A DNA stretch of 64,000 nucleotides from Stephania yunnanensis (lineage: Eukaryota > Streptophyta > Magnoliopsida > Ranunculales > Menispermaceae), in assembly GCA_039657365.1 (NCBI GenBank), contig CM077591.1:33951501-34015500 (forward strand). Direction: 5' to 3'. Positions 21,861 to 33,850 of the stretch are shown here, piece by piece. A program made the position numbers and the translations under genes. Numbering within the stretch: position 1 is the stretch's first letter; the number at the start of each line of letters is the position of its first letter. A model generated the notes under the pieces. The model was not told where the DNA came from, searched no databases, and was given only the letters and a program-made list of their open reading frames with translations.

Positions 21861-24200
21861 TCATCAGGGTGTTGAAGGAATCCACGGGAGTTGGTGAGAA
21901 ATTCTCAAGCTAGGGTGCTACATCAACTAGGTAAACATCTTTTTAATTGAAATTATAACAAGTTCTGGTTTTAGGCTAATTTCATATGGTAGATGATTGA
22001 GTATTTGCAATTGATTTATATTTTTGGATTCCTCATTTCAAGCTGATAATCCAACTACATCTAAGTTCTTAATTTGGTTTTGAAATCATAAAGATATGAA
22101 TTTTTGAAGTTGCAATAACAAAACTAGAATTTTGCATGTTGTATTAGGAATCAACCTGGGTAATTTGGTCATAATCTGCCCATTTTAGATCTAAATTGAT
22201 CCAAATCAGTGTCATTGGAAAGCTTATTTAAAAGAGAATAACTTTGCTTAACTGAAGGTATTTTTATTCAAATGTTTTTATGTCCAAACATGCTCTACAA
22301 ATAGGTACTGGAATTAAAAATGAAAAGTTTTGAAACTAAATTTGTTAAGGGCATAACTCCCTAATTACTTATCCAAATGAGCTAATCTTTTAGTATGTTG
22401 TATTTGGGTATATTTTCTGCCTTTTGGCACAAAATCACATTTTTAAGAATTATAGATTAGGAAACATAGATTTTCTAATTACGCCGGTTGAATTAAATTC
22501 CAATTAGACCTATGTTTAGTAAAATCATGACATCTCTTTCATTTTAAATCAGAGTTTTGCAAACTAAACCTTTCCAGAAAGCTAAGAGAGAGACCAACAA
22601 TAATTGTACTTGATTGATAATTTCAATATTTGGACCATTTGATGCCTAAAAGTGCATTAAAATGTAGGACTTAAATTGAAACTTAATTTAGTCTTTAGGG
22701 GTTGATTTAGGAAGATTGAATTAAAATCTATTGAACCAATTTGAATACTCAATAAACACCGCTAAATTGAGCTTAAACCTACTATATTTGAACTAATGAG
22801 ACACCAAACTCAGGAACCTAGGAAAAGTGTACGGGAGAGCGAATACATGATTTAGAGTATCGCGAGGCCAGTAAAGTTAGGACTTTACTTTGTTGTTGTG
22901 AGTATACCCAATGGAAATTTCACTTGGCATTTCATTTCTATTAATTGTTTCCTTGCATAGTCCTTTTGACTAATTTGCCTTTGTATTCTTATATCATGCG
23001 TTCTTTATGTCTATGCTCACTTGATGAGTCCAGTTTGCATGATATCCATTCATTTGATTTGATTCATTGATTCTATCCCATGATATGTCTATTCTTGTTG
23101 TTTTAAATGTGAATTGAATGATAAATAGCATGCTATTAGGCTAGTGAATATCTTATAAGTGTTTAAGAAGACTTGTATTCCTTATTTTTTTAGGTGTGTA
23201 GATGTGTCTATGCCTTGACAATCCATACTTGGTATTTCTTGAAATTTTAAAGTAGTTTTCGCATTTAGGTCCCGTATTCGATCAAGGTGTGCATGACTCG
23301 CGGGGTTAGAGTCCCTGGAGATATCGACACATGTTACCTGACACTGTATGACACTTGGGGTTAGAGTCCCTTAGGTTGTCGACACACTGGGGTTAGAGTC
23401 CCTGGTAACACTTGGGTTATAGTCACTTGTGTTATTTGATTATTCAGTCAGAGTGACATGTTTCACTGCCGACCGGACCTAAATCACCACTACTTAGCCT
23501 AGTGTTAGTATCACTTGTTTAACTCTGGAATTTACTCGCATGTGGTTTATTTTCCAATTTTCTCATTTATATGCTTTCAAATATCATTTGAATATTTGAA
23601 AATGCAAATTAAGCTTGTCATCGGGGATTACTGTTTTATTCTTGTACTCACCGTCCTTTTTATGATGGTGGGTGCAGAGCCATCTACCAGCAGGCCGAGC
23701 AAGGAGAAGATCGGTGATTATTCCTGAGCCCGTGGCGTATCACTGCATCGATTATTGGTCTTTTTTTGGTATTTTGATAGTATATGTTATATATGTCTTT
23801 CAAATACTATTTTGGGTTGTAAATTAGGTTGAGCGTTAGTTCCCCGACTTGACTTGGACTATTTTACCATTTAACTGCATTTTGAGGACTTTATATATGT
23901 GATGTCATTTCTTGGTTTTTCACACTTAGGATTTTATAAATGGCTTATGTATAAGTTACTAATTGTTTTTGCATAACCAATAAGACTTCCGCTAATTAAT
24001 TAATTTAATAAAAAGTTTCAATTAACTCTAAATTTTATAAACTGGTAAGACTAGTGTATTACTTATCCTAAACACGAGAAAAGATGCGTCTAGGTTGAAA
24101 AGGTTGACTAATACATAGTTAAGTCCTGCGTGGATATGATTAGGGATTAATTACGGGGTTAGGTCGGGTGGTGCCCTAGATTAGGAGAGGGGCCGTCACA
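21861..24200 (+). repeat. Chromoviral LTR, 5'-truncated (family C)
   Basis: This is a third relative of 9961-12831. It ends GGGGCCGTCACA at 24200, a typical chromoviral LTR terminus. Landmarks: 'gctgataatccaacta' at 22047, 'cttgtactcaccgtcctttt' at 23641, 'gagaagatcggtgatta' and 'ggttgagcgttagttccc'. The 5' part is missing and the left edge is approximate. A repeated 15-mer at 23302-23427 is described in the findings. It is more diverged from the other two copies than they are from each other. Confidence 0.75.
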
Positions 24201-25500
24201 TTATTACCCTTTTCATTAGGAGTTTTATTACTTGTTACTTAAATCTCTTTTTCTAGTTCTGCTTCTATTTCTTTTTAGGAACTAATTGCTCTAGTATTTT
24301 AGGTTCATCCATTTGCTTACCACTTCATAATGTTATAGCTAGTGCTTTTTCATATAGAGTATGATAGGGTTGAGATAGTAATTTCTCTTTATTCACAAAT
24401 TCACTCATCTGTGTTGTCAATTGACTCAATTGGTTTTTAACTTCAGTCATATCATTTTGTAATGTTTTGATTATTTGATATTGTTCTCTTTTGAATTTTT
24501 TCTACATTTGGTACATTTGATAACCCTGGTTGTTAATATTATTACTTATATTTGGTTGTGGGTAATTTACATAACTACTAAAGTTATAATTAGGATCAAC
24601 AAACCCATCATATCAGTTCGTTATAGCATTAGCTTCTTCTATTTTGGTTTGTTGTTTCAGGATATTCATCATTAGAACTGTTTAATTCATTACAAGATTT
24701 TAATGTGTTTAATCTAACTTTTAGTAATAATTTAACCATGGCTTTTAGCTCATTTATCTTATCATCTTATGTTTTATATGTTATATTCATGTCACTTAGA
24801 TTATCTTTGGACGGTTCACTCTTCTCACCATGTTGATTTGATTGCTTAGCCATTGTATTCATAGCTTCTCTTGCTAGAGTTTGTGTTTTATCAAGACCCT
24901 CTGCACATACTATCCAAGAATCTCCGTTCTAAGTGATTTAATCATTTATAAAAATATTGCATTAGAGTTTTGTCTGTAAATTTATGCATTGGACATAATG
25001 AGATCAATTTCTATACATATCCCAGAATTCATCTAAGTTTCTCCAGTTTCCATCTTAGCATTACTAATTTTCTTTCTGTATAGGCTAATATGTCTTGTTG
25101 TGACATATTGGTCAAGAAAGACTTGTAACATCTCTGACCAGTTGGTTTTGAAATTTAGAGGAAGGTAAAATAATAAATCTAAAGCTTGGCATTTCAATAT
25201 GGAAGGAAAAGCTTTTAGTTTAACATAATCTATTTTTATATCTTTAGGTTTTAACGTGCTTACTTTATGTACAAACTCCCTAAGAAATTTTTAAGTATCT
25301 TCATAATCTTCACCATAGAAATACAGTAAAGATTTTATGAGTCCAAATTTCAATTCGAATTCTGAAAATTTTATTGTGAAAGTTATGCACATAGGTTCAT
25401 AAGCCGTGACATGCCTATTATATTGTCTAGAATTTAATTCTTCCTCTTTTTCATCCATTTTATGACTTTCAACAAGAAGGATTCTCTAGATATTATTTTT
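24201..25500 (-). pseudogene. gag: Family A gag, minus strand
   Basis: Reading leftwards from 25500: VHKVSTLKPKDIKI, then the gag core VKLKAFPSILKCQALDLLFY with LPLNFKTNWSEMLQVFLDQY (about 25100-25260), a CNELNSSND zinc-knuckle relic near 24690, an Asn/Gln-rich stretch, a coiled segment LQNDMTEVKNQLSQLTTQMS and the Athila hallmark AITLxSGKQMDEP near 24310. It is decayed by stops and frameshifts but runs the full gag length. The protease would follow; it was removed where the chromoviral LTR ends at 24200. Confidence 0.85.
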
Positions 25501-25504
25501 AAAA

Positions 25505-25522
25505 TCTTTGGCAACAGCGCTA
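25505..25522 (-). other. tRNA-Asp primer-binding site
   Basis: The minus strand reads TaGCGCtGTTGCCaaaGA against TGGCGCCGTTGCCGGGGA. That is 13 of 18 matches, and all five differences are G-to-A or C-to-T. It lies five bases after the LTR end. This confirms both element orientation and the Athila-type primer. Confidence 0.8.
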
Positions 25523-25527
25523 AAAAT

Positions 25528-27098
25528 TGACATGTGTCGAGCGTGCACAATAAATTCTTGTCCTTTACTATTAACTTGTAATAGTGATAAATGGGATATC
25601 GTCTCCATAAAGATTTTTCAAATCTCTTATGAATTTCATCTATCCTAAAGTTGTATTAGATTTAATTTGTTTTAATTTAATTACTTTAATTAAATGGGAA
25701 AATAAACACTAAACAATATAAAAATTAAACTAAAAAATTAATTAAGATAACTAAACTTTAAACAACTTAAACTAAATAAACAAACTTAATGTACTTAAAA
25801 TAATAAATAAATAATTGATAAATCAACTTAAATAAAATATCTAACAATCATTTAAACAAACTCCCACTAAACATCATAATATACTCGGATTGTTTTCAAA
25901 CACCAAAACATAACATCAATTAATAGTATAGCTATAATTATTTTTTACGTAATCTTAGAATCATTAAGTCCTAATTCATAATAGGTTGATAGACTTTAGC
26001 CAGCTATCAATTTTTCTAAATTCAATGAAAATGCCACATGTTTATCATTGTAAGTCTACCCATTGGATAAAACGCAACATCGTAGAAATACGACAACATT
26101 AAGTTCAATGAAAATCATACCCAATCTAAGCCAATATTACCAAATCCGCATAATAAAAAAACTTAGAACACAATCGCCTAAGACATCCACTCAGGAAATG
26201 CCCTATAGATTAATCCTAGTTGTCACTTCTATAATTGTTGTAAATAACTATAGACATGGAATTGAATACTCTATATTAAGGAACATATTGGCCACTATGC
26301 ACTCAACATAAATAATTACTAGTTGTAATATGCAAAAAATAACTTGTTTTATCCGTGATTGACTTGTATGAATCAATCTAAAGTATTAAGTACATAATTC
26401 CATAATTATAATTTCATAACAATCCAAAGTATATTACATGCTTAGGGTTTGTCTAAATTAATAGACTGCTCACACATGTTGGAGTTAGATAATGCTTATA
26501 TGTAATTAAAAGACATAATTAAACAAATAAATACATTTAAATTAATGCTTCAATGCTGCTTCACATAAAGAACTTAATAAAAGAGAAAAGAAATAGTAAA
26601 GAATAGTTATAAAGTAATTGGAGAGAGTTATTTCGTAGCTCTCTGGTCATATATATAGCTTCCCTATGAATACATCCCTTAGATAAATACAAATTCCTCA
26701 TATTAATCTAAGAAAACCATCACTAACCTCAGTGATTTGTCAGCGATTCCACAAATGTACATAAATTGCGGAGCAAATTATTGAGTTTAGCTCTCAGTGT
26801 TCCCATCAATTAAGCGGACGATTTATAGTTCATTCTCTAATTCGTTGTGGATTCACTGGCCTTCTTCTGCTGCTGATTTATATAGCGATTCCTAGTGTTA
26901 TTTCAAATTGTTGGCTAATCGCTGGTGTAGTTTTTTAGTTGATTGTTTTGCTTTTCTTTCTCTTTTTTTCCATTTCTTCATTTTCTTATTTAAAACCTGA
27001 AATCATAAAAGTAAGAGAATAACCAGTGTAATATTATCATTTATACCAAAAATCAACCTAAATTACACTATAAAATGTGTTTAATTATTGACTTGTCA
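25528..27098 (-). repeat. Family A 5' LTR, minus strand
   Basis: A complete LTR of 1571 bases. The right end is ATTATTGACTTGTCA (complement of the start) and the left end is TGACATGTGTCGAGCGTGCA (complement of TGCACGCTCGACACATGTCA). The primer site follows on the left. It aligns over its full length with 53015-54543 on the plus strand. The right flank is Copia gag, so the element inserted into a Copia zinc-knuckle coding segment. Confidence 0.9.
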
Positions 27099-27576
27099 TG
27101 TGCATGATAGAAATGACAATTTTCTTCCTTCTCATTTTCATTATGTGGCTGTAAAGCAGGAGCAGCCTTAGACTTGATGTGTTCTACTGCCTTTTTGACA
27201 TGCACAACAACATTGGCAACTTTAGCCTTCCCTTCGCCCATCTTCTTAGCCTTTCTTTTATGAACCATAAATACATTGATATAGGGCTTTTTGACATTTT
27301 GTTGAGTAGTCTAAAGCATCAAATGCAACTTAGAGATGGATTTCTCTATGTTATTCATATATAGTTCATCACAAATTGCAAGTAACTATCTAACAATGAA
27401 TTCGTGATCAAATCGGTAGCCAACTTTTGGCTAATGGCAAGTCTTTAGAGATAGTCAATATAGCCATTCATCTCTATAACATGAGGACTAACTGGCACAT
27501 TCTCGGCCATCTTGCAAGAATGTAGGTTCTTGACTATCTCGAACCTTTCTTGCCTTGCCTGTTGTTTGAACATTTC
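27099..27576 (-). pseudogene. gag: Copia gag C-terminal half
   Basis: Minus strand from 27576: EMFKQQARQERFEIVKNLHS with CKMAENVPVSPHVIEMNGYI, then ATDLITNSL, LQFVMNYI, a Lys-rich segment KRKAKKMGEGKAKVAN and the first Cys of a zinc knuckle, EENCHFYHAH. These are the UBN2-type gag landmarks of plant Copia elements in the right order. The right edge meets LTR B exactly between LK and EMF of the gag sequence. The N-terminal half continues at 33203-33530. The left edge is the family A LTR. Confidence 0.88.
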
Positions 27577-30500
27577 TTAAACGGCCCAAAAAATTAAAAT
27601 TTTAATTACACGCTAATTGAAAGTTTTGACCCTTAATCTAATCCCCACATACAAAACTCAGTCAAACTTCGCGAATCGAGGCTGAAATATAGTAGTTCAA
27701 CACATTAAATTAGCTATATAGTTGAGAAATTATATAGTAGGAATAAAAAATAAAAATAAAACTAATGTGCTCCATAATTAACGAAGCTTTAGTTTCAATT
27801 AAATTTAAATGTATCACCAAGTTTTAATTGAAGTTATTAATTAATATGATTTTGTGGTTAAAGTAGTAAGGTGTGGCGATTTAAATAGGGGACATATAAT
27901 GTAACTTAGTGTTGGTTAAGTGAATAAGTGGACCAATAGAATGATGACAACTCGCACAAAAGAAATAAAGTAAAAAAATAAAATCAAAATAAAGATAATA
28001 CAATACACTCAACCATCCACAATTTGACACATCACCCATAAAACTAATTACATCATTCATCTCATTATGCTTTTTCTCCCTCATCCCACCCCCTCTCCTC
28101 ATGTCATCTCCCGTCTCACCCTTAAAATCATATCATCTCATGGTTTTCTCTCTCTCATCTACAACTACTCTTCTCTTACACACTCCCTCTCTACTCTCGG
28201 CTTACCACTAAAGTGACGACCTAGTTCCGACAAGCTGGGCCTTCCCCTGCCTAGACTCTCGTGGACCCCCGAGTCAGCCCTTGTAAGGTCAAAGTTGGCC
28301 TAATAAGCCTCCAATTACATTATTTTTATGAATTTCATGTTTTATAGTTGAGTTATTAAGTTATGCAGGTTTTAAGGTCATGACAACAAAAGTAAACTTT
28401 AAGAAATTATAATAACTCAACAAAATAGAGTCGGGATAACCTAAGGCATAGAACCCTGCAAATATATAGATAGCCATGCATATCTAGTGACGAAGTAGTA
28501 AATAAGTGTGATAATACATGAGTCTGGATCTCTCAACCCCAAAATACCTTAAGTGTTATCAAAATAGTATATATACATAATACAAAAGACTAAAAGTTTC
28601 AGAAACGTACAAGTGAACAATAGGAGGAGCTGCTCTGAGAGTTCTCGGAGAAAGTCACCAATCACCGGCGCCTTGCCCTTGCTCGTCTATAGATATGCAT
28701 TTAAGTCATCAACACAATAATGTCGATTCTAGTAAGTAAAAACTAGTAAAATGTAGATAGTATTTCATGAATAAATATAGCATTCTAAATATAATGTGGG
28801 AATTTAAAAGATAAATAAGTTAATGAAAGTGCATGACAAATGGACTGAAAAGTAATAGCAACAATAAAGAGTGTTTAGGAAACACGGGAAGACTACTAAG
28901 TGATCCAAATCCATCGAAAGCAGGTTCCAATACTCGACTTCTTAGAATTGCGACTCTACAAGTCAACAATTTAGTTTCATGTAAGGTGGGGGCATCAACA
29001 GTGCCCTGAATACCTCGCCTATGTCTACGACCTACGATCTAGTACCCAGGGTAAGGTTACATTTGTCTATCTTGCACTAATCCCGGAGTACCTTCCTGAC
29101 ACACTTAGGTCTTAGACACTCAAAATAAGGAATGTAAATCCAACGAATAAACATGTTTAATATCAAGAAGCATAATAGATAATGAATTACTTAATATCCC
29201 TTATCTCGTTTTACTTACCAAAAATCGACATACAAATTGGCTCTCACGACTCCGACATGCTCCCTAAACCAATCCCCAACACCCAAGCTAGTGTGTTAAG
29301 TCCCTAGTGTCAATATATATGTTGAATTTGGTCTGTTAGTGTCCTTAGGTTAGGGTTTAGATTCCTAAACACAAAACACTCCAATTGTGAAAATTCAACA
29401 AAATAGTTCTTTTATCAATTTAAGAAACTAAATCTAATTAATTAGAAAATATTCTTACATAAGTATCAATTACTTATGTGGACCACATTTTATACCTTCT
29501 TATATCTTGTTAGATATGTCAAGGGAATGTCTTATAAAAATGTGTTCTAAGTTAATGTCTTACTTTAACTCACTAATTAAAGTTATAAAATTTTCTTTAA
29601 AGGAATTAAACTCTAAATCAACTCAAGAAGAAATTAATTAAGTACTATGAGTTTATATTGTAATCAATGAACCTCTCTAAATAAGATGAAGTAATTTAGT
29701 TACTAATTAGGATAACTTCTCTAAATAAAATGAAGTAATTTAGTTACTAATTAGGATAATTAAAGTATTAGTAACTTATGAGTACTTTGTATATTTTAAT
29801 CAACTTTTTGTGTGGCTTAAGTTTGTCACCTAGTAGACATATGCAGAATTAATTTGAGACGCTAGTCTTAAGACATCCTAATTAATCTCCTAATTAAATT
29901 CCTAGTTTAACCATGCATACACTTTGGTGGCATCTCCTTTTTCTTATTAGCTTACTAATAATTTTTAATCTCAAATTCATTGCATTGCCCATATATTATC
30001 AAAATGTATGTACTATACATTAAAACACAACTATTTTACTCAATAAGGGATTATAGCAAGTAACTAGCTAATTCAAAGATTAAAAAGGTTTTTGATACTT
30101 AGATCTTAACCAAAGATACAAACTTATTAGAAGACTTTTTTGTAAGTCTTGCCAAATGCTATAGCTAATGAACTTTTAATTTCACTTCATGTTACACAAC
30201 TTGATGAATGTCGTAAACAATAGTATCTCAATTATAAGATTATCAAGATTAAGAACCTAAACTAGAATTAGAAATTAAAAGAAAAATAGAGTATAGAAAA
30301 GAAGGAGTAGCACTTACCTCTTTAATTGCTTCTCTCAATGTGCTCAAGCTTTCCTAAATATAGCTCAATTAATGGTAGTTTCCTCCTTCTTCTTCTCTTT
30401 CTTTATTTGATAAGAATGAGAATCTAATTATGAGTTTATGGAACTAGAAGTACTCTACTTATAAGGGGGGAGTTTCTTGTAAATATTCAATGATTTGGAC

Positions 30501-33202
30501 TTTGCTTATAAATTAATTTCTCTATAAGGATGCATGTTTAATTAACTCATAAGTTTGCCATTTATATCATATATGGACACTTAATGTTCATGAGCATCAA
30601 TTTGAGACACTTATAGATCATTCTTTATTTATGTAAATTTTTAAGTCTGCCTATTATTGATTTTCAACCACTTCATGCACCTATAGATATCTACAAACTT
30701 ATCCTAGGATTGTAACTTTTTCTATCATAACTAGATGGATTTATGGTTATATGAAAATCCACATTAAATCAAGTACATTAATTAGTAACTTCCTCGATTA
30801 GCTTAACCTATTTAATTAGTCCGGCCATATGAGTTTATTAGTCAATTAGGCTAGTTTTCATTTAGCATTTGATCTCATTAATTCACTTATGTACTTAATA
30901 AATTTGGTTATTTTCTCATCTAGCCTACTTAGGCAATTTCATTATTTCCTTAACTTAGACTAGATAAGCAAACCTCATTTTATAACATGCACATAAATTG
31001 AAATAAAAATGAGAAATTAAGTTTTGAATTAACCTAAGTCTCAATGTTACACCGATCTAACCAACGCCCACGCACACTTATCGTGGGGAACACTAACTCA
31101 AAAATTGATGACTAAAAATAATTAAAATTGGGCATGCAAGTATAAATAAGTAATACACGTCATCATTCACTAATAAAATATTTCGTGCTGTTACAACTAA
31201 CACTCTCAGCCTCACCTCACTCCCTCATCTCTCACGTCCACACCCATACTCTCAGGTCTCCTCTCCCCTCCTCTCGTGTACAACTGCCTTGCCCTCGTTC
31301 ACCACACTCTCAGCCTCCTAGGGCACTGACGGCCACCGTCGCCGAGGACTCTCCTCCACCAACAAGGTAAGTGGTTATGGTGTTTTGGTGTGTTTAATGA
31401 AAAAGATGGCGTGTGAGTAATGTTTTTTGGGGTGGGTTTCGTATATGTGTGTGTGTGTGTGTGCTTTGCGATGTGTGCATGGTGTATATCTCAGGATTTG
31501 TGTCATGATTTGGAGATAAAGATGGGATTGCCTCGAGATTCGCACAGTAATGTGATAGTGTTGACGAATGTCTCGAGATTTGTACAAAGATTTGAATCAT
31601 AAAACTACTTTGAGATGTCTACGCACGCATCTTGAGACTTCCTTGAGATGTGTACTGCTTAAGAAAAATAAAATAAACACCTATATATATAACATGTGCA
31701 TATATAGTGTATATGGGATATATATATATATATATATATATGAATTTATATATCTAATACTTTATATATAGTATAATCAATAAGATAAAATAAAATAATA
31801 ATCAATTAATTAGAAAGAAAAAGAATAATGAAAAATTTTGAGAGAATTGGTCAAGCTGAAATTCAACCAATGTGGTTCGACCCAAGACGCGGCTAATGCA
31901 ATTGCAGCCTGAGAAATCTCATATTTTTTTGAAAATTGAGGTAAATGGAAAGAAAATAAAACCAAACAAATTAATGTTTAAATTTGGTTTTCGGACTTAA
32001 ATAACGGACCTAAACTACGGATAAGACACTCATCGAATAGGTGTTGGGGTCCAACCATAGGTAATATAATTGAAATTTTGTCTCAAGATATGTGCAATAA
32101 TAAAAAAGTGTTTATAAGGCGATTCACATCGAGATCGACCTCGTAATGCGTGCATACTTTTGATAAGTACGAATAAGACTAAAAATTGAGTATAATAAAG
32201 ATCATAAAATAATTTAAGAAATTCGGACGCACTGAACGCAAGATAGTAGTGCAAATTTCAAGTATTTTGAACTATTTATGTGATTTGGCAATTTACGTGG
32301 TTATTTGTAAGTAAACCAGCAGGAGGATTTTTAGTAGTTCTCTTATAGTTATTGTATTTAATTTCTTTAATTATGCCTATTTATGGAATTCCACTGCTAG
32401 TTAGAGTGTCCGAGGGCTAAGTGAGTTAGGAACGTAATCTCATGGGTATGGCGACCGACTCACAATCAGAATCATACCCCAGGTTATGCTAACGTTCACA
32501 ATAATTGTGAATCTGTTGGCGCTGCCATGATTCTAGGAAGTCAAGCTTTCGTTGCACACCAACAACTTGATGGACTTGATACCACGTAGTTTCTCTATTC
32601 TGTTTCCACGACACTCTCCTTTGATTGCTTTTATTTCCAATCTATTTATCATGCAGTTACTTTATTTCTTGTTCTTTTATATTTTCGCTTGATTTATCGA
32701 CTATTTATTTAATTATTAAAACCTCTAGATTTACTCACTGGAATTGTATCCTTTCGCAGTGACAATTACAGGCCCCTCATCTAGCAAGGGCGAATAGCCA
32801 GTGATTGGCGACTAGCTCTAAGAACTCTCGGAGCGACTCATACTTTTGCGATAATGTAGGTTTTTGTATTATATTTATCTATTTTTATGTTTTGTAAAAT
32901 TTTGGGATATTATAGTCGAGCGACACTTTGATAAATGTATACGCTCACTTTTGTCACCATACTTATAGGTTGTCCCATTTTAGGTGTTTTAGAGTTATTT
33001 AAATTGGTTTGTTTATTTTCTTTTCATTACATATTAATTAAACCTCGCAAAATTAATAACTCAATATTATAACACCAAACTAATGATAAAATGTATAGGA
33101 AGGCTGGCAAAGTTTGCGTTGACCTTATGGGGAATTAACCGGGGGTCCGCGTAGGTCTGGGCCGAGCGGGGCCCAGTTTGTAGGAACTGGGGCCGTAAAA
33201 CA
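27577..33202 (+). repeat. Chromoviral solo LTR 'B', split by LTR 'A'
   Basis: This LTR begins TTaAACGGCCC (expected TGTAACGGCCC) at 27577 and ends GGGGCCGTaaAACA at 33202. Copia gag halves flank it on both sides and no internal region is present, so it is a solo LTR. It is split between 28211 and 31196 by a second LTR. Without that insert it is about 2.64 kb, close to the 2.67 kb solo LTR at 50104. Contents include a CT-rich stretch at both junctions, a (TG)9 run at 31446-31463, a (TA)11 run at 31719-31740 and several CTCGAGAT words (31532, 31572). No clear target duplication is visible. Confidence 0.8.
28212..31195 (-). repeat. Chromoviral solo LTR 'A' with target duplication
   Basis: This is a minus-strand LTR of 2984 bases inserted inside LTR B. 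Complemented, it starts TGTAACAGCACG and ends GGTCGTCACT. The flanks are ACTAA at 28207-28211 and ACTAA at 31196-31200, a perfect 5-base target duplication. It is homologous to LTR B in inverted orientation: 'agcaagggc.a' and 'gagaactctc.gagc' of 32788-32843 appear complemented near 28635-28690. No internal region is present, so it is a solo LTR. It is the youngest layer of this nest. Confidence 0.85.
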
Positions 33203-33530
33203 AAATTTTAACATTGAAGCCATGTCGTAGGCTTCCATGTGTTCCATGTTCTTTTGAAGTTCAAGAATCATGGTAACAAATATAATGTATGCAACATCAA
33301 TGGAAACATTGACATGCTTACCATGTACATCATTTATAGCTTTTGAGGCATTGGCTGGTGGTTCTTTGGGAATAGGATCATCCAGGACATATGATTTGCG
33401 TTCATGCTTGAGAACAATTTTAAATTTTCTAAACCAGTTAAGAAAGTTTGTCCAAGACAACTTATCATTCTCAAAAATAGATTGCAATGACAAAGGATTA
33501 GTGCGATTTGAAGAGGCTATAAATATATAA
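33203..33530 (-). pseudogene. gag: Copia gag N-terminal half
   Basis: An open minus-strand stretch with SLQSIFENDKLSWTNFLNWF, then RKFKIVLKHERKSYVLDDPI, NASKAINDVHGKHVN, MILELQKNMEHMEAYDMASM and LK just before LTR B. This is the N-terminal gag of plant Copia elements (DUF4219/UBN2 type). The remaining gag lies at 27099-27576. It is unusually open, with about 100 codons without a stop, although the joined product is broken elsewhere. Confidence 0.9.
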
Positions 33531-33850
33531 CAAAATTATGCATAGTTCATTTTAGTATAGAAGAATAGACTCCCACTAAATAAATAACCCTCATAGAATA
33601 AAATGTTGATTTAGGGGACTAAAATCCATATTTCACCTAATTATAAGATAGCTAAGACATTAAACTTTGAACTAGATAATTTTAGTTTGTACATGTTACC
33701 AATTACATCATATGTAATTTTTAGTTATTTTTATGAGATTGTGGCATCTTATGTCTTAGCATTTTTTATCTAATTTTGTGTCTAGCCTAAAGCTTAAAAC
33801 CGTTTTGTAGCTTCATTAAGTCTTACCATTTCAAACAATAGAGTAACTGT
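33531..33850 (-). mobile_element. Copia 5' leader, minus strand
   Basis: Noncoding leader of the Copia element whose gag starts at about 33500. It matches 21525-21850 in inverted orientation. Its right edge is the start of chromoviral pol at about 33851, so the LTR of this copy is missing. Confidence 0.65.

Noticed and set aside
31185..31370. 61-codon open frame rich in Ser, Pro and His
   Set aside because: It lies inside LTR B at the CT-rich junction with LTR A and includes target-duplication sequence. The composition follows from the CT-rich DNA, and no relative or domain is recognisable.
31446..31740. (TG)9 and (TA)11 runs considered as signs of a host promoter or gene
   Set aside because: They are ordinary microsatellites within an LTR. 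Similar runs lie at 49467 and 52000 in other repeats.
27572..33207. Target duplication for LTR B
   Set aside because: The flanks ATTTC and AAATT do not match; only the gag reading frame supports the insertion point.
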